In this document: one piece after another, positions 9,985 to 19,790 of the stretch
Layout: every line of letters starts with the position of its first letter
Numbering within the stretch: the first letter of the stretch is position 1
Origin: Gammaproteobacteria bacterium
Lineage (GTDB): Bacteria > Pseudomonadota > Gammaproteobacteria > JAABTG01
NCBI GenBank assembly: GCA_034522055.1
Contig: JAXHLS010000002.1
Span: 2,809,549 to 2,873,548, forward strand
DNA length: 64,000 nucleotides
Direction: 5' to 3'
Notes under the pieces: model-generated
Databases searched by the model: none
Told to the model about the DNA's origin: nothing
Seen by the model: only the letters and a program-made list of their open reading frames with translations
Position numbers and translations under genes: made by a program

Positions 9985-12900
9985 ACGGGCGGCCGCTTTA
10001 CCTGTACCGATTATCATCAACCGAGTTTGAAGAGCTCGAGGAATTGCTGCGGTGCTGGCTCGGCAAGCTGCTGGACCAGTTCAGCCTGGCGCAACTGACC
10101 CGCCTGGACGCCTTTTCCGCCCTGTTCGTGCTGTACGGCGCCGAGTGGTGGCGACGGCGCTACGACGGCTCGGGGTTCTCCTGGGAGCCCCTCCTCGAGG
10201 ATCTGGGAGCCGATCCCGAGGACTGGAGTCCGAGTCAACGCAGTGATTGCGTCGTGGAGGGCTTCAGGGAGTGGGGGCTGAAGCCCCGTTCCTCGGGTGC
10301 GTTGCGGTTTCTTGGCAGTGTGGCCGTCCAGGGTGGCCTGCCCCTGCGCCTGGTATCGGAGGCGCGCGGGCGGACCTGGGAAGTACTGAGCCGTGTCCTG
10401 CACCTCGCGGGCAAGGGGCAGAGCACGCAGGGAGATATCCAGACGTGGGTGGAGAGCCTCGGCCACGTGCTCCCGAAGAGCTATCGCCAGGCGACTATCT
10501 TTACCCTCCTGGCTGACGTGGCATGGACGGTGCTGCTTCTCAAGAAGCAGGCGGGCCTTCGGCCTGGCGGCGATGCCATCGCCACCCTGGATAAGAATAT
10601 TGCAGGCTGGCGGGACCGGCTCCCGCTCGCCATTGACGACGCCCATGCCCAAGGGCTTCTGAACCAGCTGGTGCGGGATGCCGCCAACGTCAAGACCGAG
10701 CGCAAGGCCGTTTGCCTGCCGGTGGAACGATTTCTCGAGGGCGCTCCGGGGGAGGGGTGGGTGCTACGGTCCCAGGTTTTCCTTTCGGACACCCTTGATT
10801 TTGATTCCCTCGCAACGCTCCTTGGGGCTACCCAGGATGCACTGCCTCGCACTGGAGAACTCTCGCTTAGTGCGGGCGAACAACGACAGGGCACGACGTT
10901 GCGTCGGTTGGCGGGTCACGCGTCCTATCGCGTGGAGCGCAAGCCCTGGGGCGCATCCGCCGCCTGTGCGGCCAGTGAACATGTTCTCAGGCTGACAGCG
11001 GGAGATGGATGCACCTGGGTGGGCACTGCTGCGAGAGGGGAGCCATTGGAGGACGAGCTCCCATGGGTTTTCTCGGCTGAGGATGCCGGGATCCGTTTCG
11101 CACGACAGGGCAGTGGTGGAATCACGGGGGCCGAGGGATATGTGGCGGTACCCCCAGGTTGGCGTCTTTTACCGAGACCAGAGGCAGATGCGAAATCGCT
11201 GGGGCAAATGCACTCACCGGCGAGGGAGATCTTCCACATCCGGGGTGTTGTAGAGGCCGATGACGGAGCGGGCAGTGTATACCGGATCCGCACTGGGCAT
11301 GCGGCATCTCAGGAGGAAAGCTTCGAGTGGGTGGGTGATCGGTTCTGGCTGGACTTCCGCAATCCGGGGACTGCCTTCCGTGGCCTGCCTGAACTCTACA
11401 GGGTGGACGAGGAGGGAAACAGGCGCAAGGCGGAAGGCCGCTTGAGTTGGAACGCGCCCGGGGCCTCCGCGCTCGAGCGGCCCCTCGGGCCCGTTATTGT
11501 GAGGTGGCCGGAATTCGGTGCCATCGAGCGCCGGGCCCGCATGGTGGTTCTCCCGGCGACTGCAAGTGTGAGGATGGAGCCCCATGATGCTTCTTCGGGC
11601 GTTCTAAAGTTAGTTGGCTGGAATGCCGTCGACGCTCGCGTTCTCACTGCGAATGTTCACGCCGTGACCAAAAGAGACGGGAACGACTTGATACTGTCCC
11701 TAAATGCCCGGAATAGTGACCGCGTTCCTGAACGTGTGGAGATCGAGGCGTTATGGCCACACAGTTCCAAACCAGCACGCCTTACTATGCCATTTCCTAC
11801 AAGAGGGGCAAGAGCCTTCCGTGCAAACGGAGAGGAGATAACCTCCGGTGCCCTGATTGCCAGCGGACAGATACCAGGCACACGCCTTCTGGTCCTGGGT
11901 GGTAAGCAGGCGACACGCATGATCCTTGAGATTGGTGCTGACCATGGAACGGTAGCGCGTATGCATGACCTGAAACCCTCGCCGGACTCGGCAGGCATCG
12001 AGATACGCCTCCAGGACCACGCGGCAGATATCAACCACATGCTGTCCATGAATGACAGTGCCTATGCGACGGCACAGGTCGTGTTGCGGCTCGGTGGCAT
12101 CGAAGAGTTCCGCCTCAACGTCGCGAGGTATGCTGCCACCCTCCGTAAGGATGGCTCCAGGGTCTGCCTGGAACCATCGGCTAGCCGGCAGCTCGGTCCC
12201 GATGCGCTTGGGGCACTGGGTGTGAGCGCCTTGATGCTAGAGCGTCCGGGCGACGAACCAGTTGCATTGGATGGACATTTCTCTGAGGACGTGGCCAGTG
12301 GCTGCTGGGAATTCCTCCCAGAAACCCGAGAGCCGGGATCGTGGTTGCTCTTTCCTGACTCCAGTTCCACCTTCCCTTTTCACGCCACCCTTTGGCCTAT
12401 AGGTGGTAAAACCACGGCGGAGAGCGCCTTAGCTCAAGCGATTGGAATCAGTGATCAGGACGAGCGGGAAACCATGCTGGATGAGGTGCTCACCCAGATG
12501 ACGTTGGACCTGGTGGACCCATGCTGGATAGAAGTGGAACAACTCGCTGGGCAGACGGCTCACCTGCCTCTCTCGACACTGGACTTGTGGCGACGCTTCG
12601 CCCGTCAACCGAGGGCCATGGCCGCCCTGGCGCTGCGGTTTAGCAGCCTTCCCGATGGATTTGTTGATCGATTCGACCAGGAGCTCCCGTTCGCGTGGGA
12701 GGCCGTGCCCTTCGAAGCGTGGCGCGACGCCGCGAGAGGCCTCCAAAGGCAGTGCAGGAACAGCTTCGGGGAAGACGCTGGTGCCTCCCTGTTTCAAATC
12801 CATCTGGATTCAAGAATCAAGGACATCACTGCCATCCATGGGGCCCTGGCCTTCCTCCTTGGCATCGTCAAGGCGGAGTTTGACGCTGATGCCAGACAAC

Positions 12901-13028
12901 AAAAGGAACTCCTCCGTATAACAGCTGAGCAGACAGCTAAAACCTTTTTTGAAGAGAAAGACAGCGATCTGATGCGACTTCAACAGATCCATGCGGATGA
13001 TGAATGGCCAGAGGACTTCAATTGGGTT
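9985..13028 (+). pseudogene. druH: druH-like gene (YjiT/STY4851 family), body, cut at both ends
   Basis: About 1,014 codons remain, reading RPLYLYRLSSTEFEELEELL at the transposon junction and ending DDEWPEDFNWV at an IS end. The protein has the features I associate with the YjiT/STY4851 family (about 1,050 aa, no known catalytic domain), which I take to be DruH of type III Druantia: early LDAFSALFVLYGAEWWRR, a middle with many short beta strands, and a late helical part. This is recognition from memory, supported by the druE-like helicase nearby. In-frame TTG 10044 is not the real start; the native first codons lie before the transposon (6584-6616). The last few dozen residues were removed together with the druE 5' half. 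Confidence 0.75.
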
Positions 13029-13053
13029 CTCAAGAGTCCCGAGTTCTCGGCGG

Positions 13054-13407
13054 TTATTGCTCCCCGTACTGACCCTCGAGCTCGTCGAGCCAGTCTTCGG
13101 TGAGCGCATCGAGTTCGTCTAGTTGTTCCCGGGAGTAATCTTCCGGGGCGTAGTGCTCGAGCCAGGAGATCAGGAAGCTCGTAATACGCTCACGAGGGAA
13201 GTCCGGATACGCCTTCTGTATGCATTCGATGGACTGATCGAAGCTGAGGCGTTGGGCCTCGGGCCAGATGATCTCGCGTCGTCCGGGATCGAGCTGCACG
13301 TCGTCCATGAGCGCCCAGAGAGCGTCTGAAACTTCGATGGAGCGTTGGCCCTGGGACGAGCCCATGTAGTCGAGTAGCCCGCCGGCGAAGGGATGCTTCT
13401 CACTCAT
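13054..13407 (-). CDS. Acidic 117-aa protein of the methyltransferase IS (copy 1)
   Basis: Begins MSEKHPFAGGLLDYMGSSQG and ends with a strongly acidic stretch (QLDELDALTEDWLDELEG). It is divergently oriented from the methyltransferase, 132 bp away, and is present in all three copies with at most a few substitutions, so selection or very recent spread keeps it open. It is not recognised. An antirestriction or DNA-mimic role could be imagined from the acidity, but nothing shows it; a regulator of the divergent gene is another option. Confidence 0.75.
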   Translation of the reverse strand: MSEKHPFAGGLLDYMGSSQGQRSIEVSDALWALMDDVQLDPGRREIIWPEAQRLSFDQSIECIQKAYPDFPRERITSFLISWLEHYAPEDYSREQLDELDALTEDWLDELEGQYGEQ

Positions 13408-13480
13408 GTCGATAGCATAACACTGGCGGACGTTCGATCATCAGGTACGCAAGGCGCTGCCGCCGAGTCATCGATGTCGT

Positions 13481-13509
13481 TTGACACCCTAGCTGAATGA
13501 AGCTAGTCT
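13481..13509 (+). promoter_or_regulatory. Promoter with palindromic operator for the IS methyltransferase (copy 1)
   Basis: TTGACA (13481-13486), a 17-bp spacer and TAGTCT (13504-13509) fit a sigma-70 promoter 30 bp before the methyltransferase start. The spacer and -10 contain the palindrome CTAGCT-N6-AGCTAG (13489-13506), a natural repressor site. The same arrangement is in copy 3, and in copy 2 with one base changed in the right arm (GGCTAG). Confidence 0.6.
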
Positions 13510-13539
13510 GCTGGTCGTCACGGACACGGATCGGCAGCG

Positions 13540-14229
13540 ATGGGCAGCTACTTCGGATCGAAGGCGACGTCGGGTTTGTGCCAGGCGATCATCGCCCTGA
13601 TGCCGCCCCACGACACCTACATCGAGAGCCACCTCGGCGGCGGGGCGATCATGCAACGCAAGCCGCCGGCGCTCGTCAACATCGGCATCGACCGCAATCG
13701 GCGAGCACTCGCGAAGTTCGAATGCCCCTATCCGGTCGAGCTGGTGCATGGTTGCGCGCACCGATTCCTGGCCGAGTATGCGTATCGGGGGCGAGAGCTC
13801 ATCTACTGCGACCCGCCCTATCTGCAGCCGACCCGCCGCGGCGAGCGCCGATACCGTTTCGACTACGAAGAGCACGACCACGTGGCGTTGCTCGAGCTGC
13901 TCAAGTGCCTGCCCTGTCACGTGATCCTCTCCGGCTACCCCTCGGCGCTCTACGACGAGCGGCTGGCCGGGTGGCGCAGCCTCGAGCTTCAGGTGATGAA
14001 CCAGGCGGGCGTCGTCACCGAGAAGCTGTGGTTCAACTTCAGCGTCGAGCGCCTGCACTGGGCGCGCTATGCGGGCAAGAACTTCACGGACCGCCAACGC
14101 ATCAAGCGCAAGGCGGTGAGCTGGGCCCGCCGCTACGAGGCCATGCCGCCCGCCGAGCGCCTGGCGGTGCTCTCGGCCGTGATGGCCGTGGAAGTCCAGG
14201 AGCCCGAGCCCGGCACGCCTTCTCCATAA
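13540..14229 (+). CDS. D12-class DNA adenine methyltransferase carried by the IS (copy 1)
   Basis: A 229-aa Dam-like N6-adenine methyltransferase (D12 class). It shows FGSKATSGLCQAI at residues 5-17 (SAM-binding FxGxK-type start), ESHLGGGAIM near 29-38 and the catalytic DPPY at 91-94 (LIYCDPPYLQPTRR). Length is short, close to phage-type Dam proteins. Recognition sequence is unknown; D12 relatives often methylate GATC. It lies 56 bp upstream of the transposase on the same strand and inside the element ends, so it is a true passenger. It differs from copy 3 by single substitutions (C127 here, R in the others). The ribosome site is weak. Confidence 0.88.
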   Translation: MGSYFGSKATSGLCQAIIALMPPHDTYIESHLGGGAIMQRKPPALVNIGIDRNRRALAKFECPYPVELVHGCAHRFLAEYAYRGRELIYCDPPYLQPTRRGERRYRFDYEEHDHVALLELLKCLPCHVILSGYPSALYDERLAGWRSLELQVMNQAGVVTEKLWFNFSVERLHWARYAGKNFTDRQRIKRKAVSWARRYEAMPPAERLAVLSAVMAVEVQEPEPGTPSP

Positions 14230-14285
14230 CCGGCCCCGCGCGGTGGGCCAAATCACCGTTTCATTCACTTCATGGGAGGTGGACG

Positions 14286-15686
14286 ATGTCGCTATGGGAG
14301 TCCTGGTGGAAAGCAATCTGGCTGCTGCGTCCGGCGTTCTCGCGCCTGCGCACCTTCCTGTGGTTCGCCACCGCCGTGGCCGGTCTCACCGTGCGAGGCG
14401 ATCTTTTAGGCGTGACCAGCCTCGTGCGGGCGCTCGCCCTCAAGCCCCGCTTCTACGACAACCTGCTGGATTCGTTCCACAGCCGCGCCATCAAGCTCGA
14501 GCGGCTCGCGGCGCTGTGGACCCAGGCCGTGCTGCGGCTCTTTCCCGCGCCGCTGCTCGTCAACGGCCGCCGCGTCATGGTCGGGGACGGGATCAAAGTC
14601 CCCAAGCGCGGCAAGAAGATGCCCGCCGTGAAGCTATTGCATCAGCAGTCCGACGCCAACACCAAGCCCGAATACATCATGGGACACTCCCTTCAGGCGG
14701 TGAGCCTGCTGGTTGAGGCCGACCAAAGCGTCTTCGCTGTCCCCCTCGCCGTGCGCATCCACGAGGGCCTCGTCTTCTCCAATCGCGACCGGCGCACCCT
14801 GCTCGACAAGATGCTCGCCCTGATTCAGACCGTGGCGATCACGGAACCCTTCTACTACGTTGCCGATGCCTACTACGCCGCCGGCAAGATGGTTCGCGGC
14901 CTCATCGCCGAGGGCAACCATCTCGTCACCCGCGTCCGATCCAATGCCGTCGCTTACACCCCCTATCACCAGCGCGGCCCGAGGAAAAGAGGCCGGCCGA
15001 GACGCTACGGGAAGAAGCTCAAGCTCAGGTCACTGCTGAACGACACGAACGACTTCCAATCCGCGCCAAGCCCCGTCTACGGCGAGGACAACGTCACGAT
15101 TCGGTACCAGGTCCGAGACCTGCTCTGGCGGCCCGCCGGACAGCTCGTGCGCTTCGTCGCCGTCATCCACCCGACCAGAGGCTCTTCCCTGCTGATGTGC
15201 ACCGACGTCGCCCTGGACGCCGTCGAGATCATTCGCCTCTACGGCCTGCGCTTCAAGATCGAGCACAGCTTCAAGCAGGCCGTCCGACAGATCGGCACCT
15301 TCGCCTATCACTTCTGGATGCAGGACATGAAGCCGCTCAAACGCCGCAAGGGCAATCAATACCTGCACCGGGAAACGCGCAGGTATCGCGAGAACGTCAA
15401 ACGCAAGATCCACGCCTACCACGTCTTCATGCAGGCCGGCGTCGTCGCTCAAGGCTTGCTTCAGTATCTGTCGGTGGTTTTCCCGCAGCTCATCTGGAAA
15501 TCCTTCGGCTCGTGGCTGCGGACGATCCGACCCGGTATTCCCCCGTCGGAACTCGTCGTCACTCATGCGCTACGCAACACGCTGCCGGAATTTCTCTTGA
15601 GTTCCGCCAAAACCCATTCCCTGGCAAAATTCATCACCGAACGGCAGGACACTGAAAGAATCAGCATGTTCCGACTCGCGTCCTGA
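14286..15686 (+). CDS. DDE transposase of the methyltransferase IS (copy 1)
   Basis: A 466-aa transposase beginning MSLWESWWKAIWLLRPAFSR with ribosome site GGGAGGTGG. The likely catalytic triad is D101 (MVGDGIKV), D194 (YVADAYYA) and E326. E326 sits in YGLRFKIEHSF, which fits the Y-(2)-R-(3)-E part of the IS4-superfamily signature, though the following K is not at the canonical place. The family within ISfinder is not certain to me. It ends 21 bp before the right terminal repeat and is intact in copies 1 and 2. Confidence 0.9.
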   Translation: MSLWESWWKAIWLLRPAFSRLRTFLWFATAVAGLTVRGDLLGVTSLVRALALKPRFYDNLLDSFHSRAIKLERLAALWTQAVLRLFPAPLLVNGRRVMVGDGIKVPKRGKKMPAVKLLHQQSDANTKPEYIMGHSLQAVSLLVEADQSVFAVPLAVRIHEGLVFSNRDRRTLLDKMLALIQTVAITEPFYYVADAYYAAGKMVRGLIAEGNHLVTRVRSNAVAYTPYHQRGPRKRGRPRRYGKKLKLRSLLNDTNDFQSAPSPVYGEDNVTIRYQVRDLLWRPAGQLVRFVAVIHPTRGSSLLMCTDVALDAVEIIRLYGLRFKIEHSFKQAVRQIGTFAYHFWMQDMKPLKRRKGNQYLHRETRRYRENVKRKIHAYHVFMQAGVVAQGLLQYLSVVFPQLIWKSFGSWLRTIRPGIPPSELVVTHALRNTLPEFLLSSAKTHSLAKFITERQDTERISMFRLAS

Positions 15687-15707
15687 CGAGAAGTCGGGAC
15701 TCACGAG

Positions 15708-15874
15708 TAGATCCTGTTCCTCATCATTTAACAGAATCTGGCTCGCTTGGTGATCAGCGGACAGGCGTGTCCAGAAACGTTCGCCCAATCCCTGCAATGG
15801 GCCATCCAGCTCGTGGTGAACTTCGATCTCCTTATCACCCTCGCTCAATGTCGGCGGACGAATCTCCTCTGGAG
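15708..15874 (-). pseudogene. druE: druE-like helicase, second fragment (between IS4 element and IS copy 1)
   Basis: Read on the minus strand this encodes EIRPPTLSEGDKEIEVHHEL and on to LLNDEEQDL, where the methyltransferase IS begins. It joins in frame to the large fragment (17158-19769) when the IS4-type element and one copy of CCTCTGGAG are removed, giving FSPEEIRPP. At its other end it joins in frame to 36501-35992 when one TAGATC is dropped, giving DEEQDLVGIEYQD. It is therefore the region shortly before the DruE C-terminus. Confidence 0.9.
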
Positions 15875-17157
15875 CTTAGGCATCCCCTCATTTTTAACTC
15901 AAATAATGCCGAAGGCATCGCGGAACACGCGTTGTTCGTGGAGGAGTTCGGTGAACTTCTCGAATAACGGGCGCAATCGCTCCTCAGGCCAATTCGGAAT
16001 ATGTTCGTAGAGCATCAGTCCCTGGCGAAACAGCGAGTGGGTGCGCCGCTTGACGGTATTTGCCTTCAGCCAGCGATCGTAGCCCAACGCCTCTCCCGCG
16101 GCACCGAGCAGCGACAGCAAGGCGATGGCCAGTGCACTGATCAGCAACAACCGGTCGCGGCGCTCCGGGCGACTGATCCGCAGCGAGGACATCCCCATGC
16201 CGAAGCGCAGATCCTTGATGTCGCGGAAGCTCGTCTCAATCCCCCAGCGCTTGGCGTAGTAGCCGATGAGCGTCTTCGCCTTCGCCTCGCGGTCACTGGC
16301 AGCCAGGCACCACGGCTCCTTCATGTCCTTGGCCTGCACACACACGACCGTGGCCACGGGCAGAGCCTGGGAGTCGGTCAGCGTCGCATCGCGCAACGTG
16401 CGCGCCCGGCCATGGGTACCCACCCACTTCGCTGCTTTACGCCGCTCGCCCTTGGCGTTGGTGATGTAATACTGACTGCGCAACCGCACCACATAGCCGA
16501 AACCCAACTCCTCGCTCAGCAGCTTCAACAACTTGCAGTCCGCAAAGCCCCGGTCGGCCACGATCGTCACCGCCACCCCCGCGGGCAGTACCTCATAGAG
16601 CCGACACAGCAGCGCATCCTCGTAATCCGTCTGCCGGCCCTTGAGGGTGGCGGCCTCCACCGTCTGCCACAGCAGCGGTGTGGCACGACCATGACGGGTC
16701 AGCATCGACAGCACCAGCGTCTCGTGCCCGTCATTGGCAAAGCTCGTCCAGTCCAGCGCCACCACCACCTTGGTACGTGCGCCGATAACATAGGGCACCC
16801 AGCACGCAAAGAACCTAGCGAGTTTGATGCCGCGATTGCTCAGCAGCCGGTCCACCTGCTTCACACCATGCTTGCTCAGCGTCCCCTGGGCATGCGCCAA
16901 ACCCTGACCGATGGCGTGCACTGCCAGCGAAGCGCTGGTCAGCACCCCCCAGGCCGCGTTCGCCAGCGACAACACGCGCTTGGCGTGCAAGTCGCCGTCG
17001 AAAAGCGTATCAATGAACTCGATGATGTCATCCTGCCGAAGCGCCTGTGCTGCCTTCATCGTCGGTCCTCATGGTGATTGTGAGGACTCAAACAATGATC
17101 TTCAGATCAATAAGTTGCAAGTCATTTTTGAGATTAAAAAATGAGGGGATCCCTGAG
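15875..17157 (-). mobile_element. IS4-family element inside druE
   Basis: A 1,283-bp element with inverted ends CTTAGGCATCCCCTCATTTT and, on the other side, CTCAGGGATCCCCTCATTTT (18 of 20). A 9-bp direct repeat CCTCTGGAG lies immediately outside (15866-15874 and 17158-17166). Excision with one repeat restores the druE frame exactly. The single transposase gene looks intact. Confidence 0.93.
15899..17059 (-). CDS. IS4-family transposase
   Basis: A 386-aa DDE transposase. It has ALDWTSFAND (first Asp), TIVADRGFADCKLL (second Asp) and the perfect IS4 signature Y-(2)-R-(3)-E-(6)-K in YYAKRWGIETSFRDIKDLRF. Length fits IS4 single-ORF elements. The gene fills the element from 24 bp inside the left end to 98 bp inside the right end. 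No frameshift or stop is seen. Confidence 0.93.
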   Translation of the reverse strand: MKAAQALRQDDIIEFIDTLFDGDLHAKRVLSLANAAWGVLTSASLAVHAIGQGLAHAQGTLSKHGVKQVDRLLSNRGIKLARFFACWVPYVIGARTKVVVALDWTSFANDGHETLVLSMLTRHGRATPLLWQTVEAATLKGRQTDYEDALLCRLYEVLPAGVAVTIVADRGFADCKLLKLLSEELGFGYVVRLRSQYYITNAKGERRKAAKWVGTHGRARTLRDATLTDSQALPVATVVCVQAKDMKEPWCLAASDREAKAKTLIGYYAKRWGIETSFRDIKDLRFGMGMSSLRISRPERRDRLLLISALAIALLSLLGAAGEALGYDRWLKANTVKRRTHSLFRQGLMLYEHIPNWPEERLRPLFEKFTELLHEQRVFRDAFGII

Positions 17158-19769
17158 CCTCTGGAGAGAATTCCTTATCCGGATGCGCGACAGGCGCGGG
17201 GATGGCGGCCTTCACCAGCACACCTTCAAAGGTACCCCATGCGGGGCCAAAAACTAGCGCTTCTTCTTTTTCAAACGCCCATGTCATTGGACTTTTCCCA
17301 AAGACTTCGGCTACGAGCCATCCATCCCCCGCCCTTGGCACTGCCGGTACCTTTTTTAACGTCACGCGCGGATGATCTGCAAGACTCGCCAGCAAATACC
17401 GGTCGGCCTCTTCTATATCTCCAATCAAATTACCTGGGATCATTATCTCTACGGCTATCTCCTGCGCCGCCAGCCTGTATATCATCTCCCTCAATGGCGA
17501 TGGCCCGATATCCCACGCCTCAGGACAGCCGCCCGTAAACACTCGAAGACCACGAACACCCTGCCTTGCGACTGTGCTCCAGAGCGCTTCTGGTAGACGC
17601 TGGCAGTCCGCTTGGGACGCCGCTCCGAAATACGCCAGCCGCTCCGGGAGTTGAAGGCTGGTCAGCCACTCGTCTGTCAGCAGTTCCAGCGCAGCATGTC
17701 GGTTGAGGCGATCAGCGGCAAAGCGCTGATCGAAGTCCAGGATGCAGTGCGGGCAGGCACTATCACAGTGAGCAGGACAGTCGAGTCGCCGACGAGCAAT
17801 GTGGAACAAGCTATCCAAGTGCTTTTCAGCGCTCGCGGCGTATCCGGCCGCATACCGATCAAAAACCAGAATCGACTGGCAATGCGCCCCCGGTTCTGGA
17901 CGGGCGGGCTTGATGTCACAGTCAAGCTCAGAGGCTTGAACACCCAACAAATCGGCTAGCGCACCCCGGACAGCGACAGACAGCGTTAGGGCAACCGTTT
18001 CGTCGTTTAGCCAAGTGCCATATATCGTCTTGAACTGCAGTTCCAGAACATCTGTCCATACTTCGTGACCAAGTGTGATGCCCGTTCTAGCTTTCCAGTC
18101 GTTATCGCTCCCAGGACAGTAGTAATTATCCTTTCGGGTCCTCCTAAGCTTATGATGTGCTTTGGTAAAAATCGCGGGAAGCTTCCCTTCCGCAGACATA
18201 GGTTCCGCACGGCCACATTCCAGGCAAAGGGCATATCCAGTTCCATTTACGCCACGGGATTGATGAAAGATATGACCCCGTGCTGAAACCCTAAAACGTC
18301 CTCTATCGGGGTTGGCTAGGTAGATCCAATTGCCATCCGCATCTATCCAGGGCCGTTCGACGGGTACGAAATGTTGAGTGCTAATGTCATTGCTTGGCTC
18401 CTTATGGAAGTCCACGGCGAATCCGGCAGGCTCAAGAAACTCGCGGATATTTTCTACGGCAATCGCCGCACCACATTCCGCGCACTGGTGGGCTGCCGCC
18501 CAGCTATGCGTTGAGCCGCTTGCGCCACAATATTTGCAACGCCAAGCGTGGCGAATATCCTGGACTTCCCGCGCCTCCATATTATCAGCAGGAATATGCC
18601 AGTTCAGGGTCACGCCCGCGGAGCGGTAGACCAGACCATCCATCACGACCTCGGAGCCAGGAGCATAATCCCGGAGCGCCGTCGTCAAGTCGCGGTTCGC
18701 CATTTCGCGACGCCGATACCGATTATCCTCACGCCCTTGACCTTCCCTTTGGACACTACGCACAAACTGACCACGGGTCAGATTGTCAAAATGAGCGATA
18801 TGAGTGGGAAATCCATAACCCGGTAAAAAACCGTGGCTCGCGGCTTCACGTAGCAAATACTCCCCTGTCATGCGAGCCTTGTGAAAAGCCACCGCACGAG
18901 CCGCTGGAGATTTCTCGCCGAGCGATTGCAGCACCTCCCCCTCTGTCTTGTCGAGATGCTGCCATTCTAAACGCCAACGTTGCGCAAGTTCATCCATCCT
19001 TCTGGCGGCTTCGTTGGTTATCCGAGAAAGATCCCAACCTTCGTAGATTGTGCTCTTCACTAGCCTCTCCAGACCATCGGCGAGGCTCGCATGGGTCTTG
19101 CGAGAGAACCCCCGGCACCAGGACGAGAATCGGACTGCCAAGGGATCTTCTCCAAGGTAAAACATCCCACATGTCAGGCTCGTTTGCTCTTGACCACTCG
19201 CCACGAGAATCTTCGAAAGGAAATGGGATAACATCATAGACTGCGCATGCCGCTGAACAATGGCGGAGCTGTCAAGCGAAACGCCAGGTACGGCCAGAGA
19301 TGTGTCGAAGGCCCACCTGCTGTTGGAAAATACCGCCTGGTCATGGGGGTTCGACTTGCAAAGCGTCATTGAGACAGAACGGGCTTCATTTCTCCTTCCC
19401 GCACGCCCCACCCTTTGTAGATAATTTGCCGGGTGCGGCGGCACATTGTTCATTGCGACTTGGCTAATGCCGCCGATATCAATACCCATCTCCATAGTGG
19501 TCGAGCAGGACAGTAGATTAAGATCACCCAGCTTAAAAGCCTTCTCATAGCGTTGAAGGGTACGCGAGTCCTGTTGGGCTGAGTGCTCTGCCGCCGTGAA
19601 ATAGGGCGCCAGCTCGATCGCGCGATCATTCAGGTCTGACCAAAGCCCTTCCTCCCTCAACTCTTCAATTGCAATCTGTGCGGCCAGCCATTCACGGCCG
19701 CGACGGATACGGTCAAGGTCATCTGTAACACCCCCAAAGGGATTGTCATACAGGGGGATATCTACAACG
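17158..19769 (-). pseudogene. druE: druE-like DUF1998 helicase, main fragment (N-terminal half missing)
   Basis: About 870 codons of a large superfamily 2 helicase. The visible part starts within the second RecA-like domain and has motif V/VI segments STTMEMGIDIGGISQVAMNN and YLQRVGRAGRRNEARS. Further on are two zinc-binding cysteine groups (CKYCGASGSTHSWAAAHQC; then CPAHCDSACPHC, typical of DUF1998). Walker A and DEAH motifs are not in the fragment or elsewhere in the window. This matches DruE of Druantia systems, next to a DruH-like gene. The break at 19770 is the end of IS copy 2. The gene is read opposite to druH because of an IS-mediated inversion. Confidence 0.85.
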
Positions 19770-19790
19770 CTCATGAGTCCCGACTTCTCG

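Larger units (their letters stand above)
13029..15707 (+). mobile_element. Methyltransferase-carrying IS, copy 1
   Basis: A 2,679-bp element. The left end is CTCAAGAGTCCCGAGTTCTC and the right end, read inward, is CTCGTGAGTCCCGACTTCTC (17 of 20 identical). It carries a 117-aa ORF on the minus strand, then a D12-class methyltransferase and an IS4-superfamily-like transposase on the plus strand. The left flank is druH (TGGGTT) but the right flank is TAGATC in druE, so the two sides do not belong to one insertion; the matching TAGATC is at the left side of copy 3. All three genes look intact. Confidence 0.9.

Noticed and set aside
13497-15686. A long 729-aa open frame over IS copy 1
   Set aside because: It runs out of frame over the methyltransferase and only becomes the transposase after 14286; the N-terminal 263 residues are Arg/Pro-rich shadow sequence.
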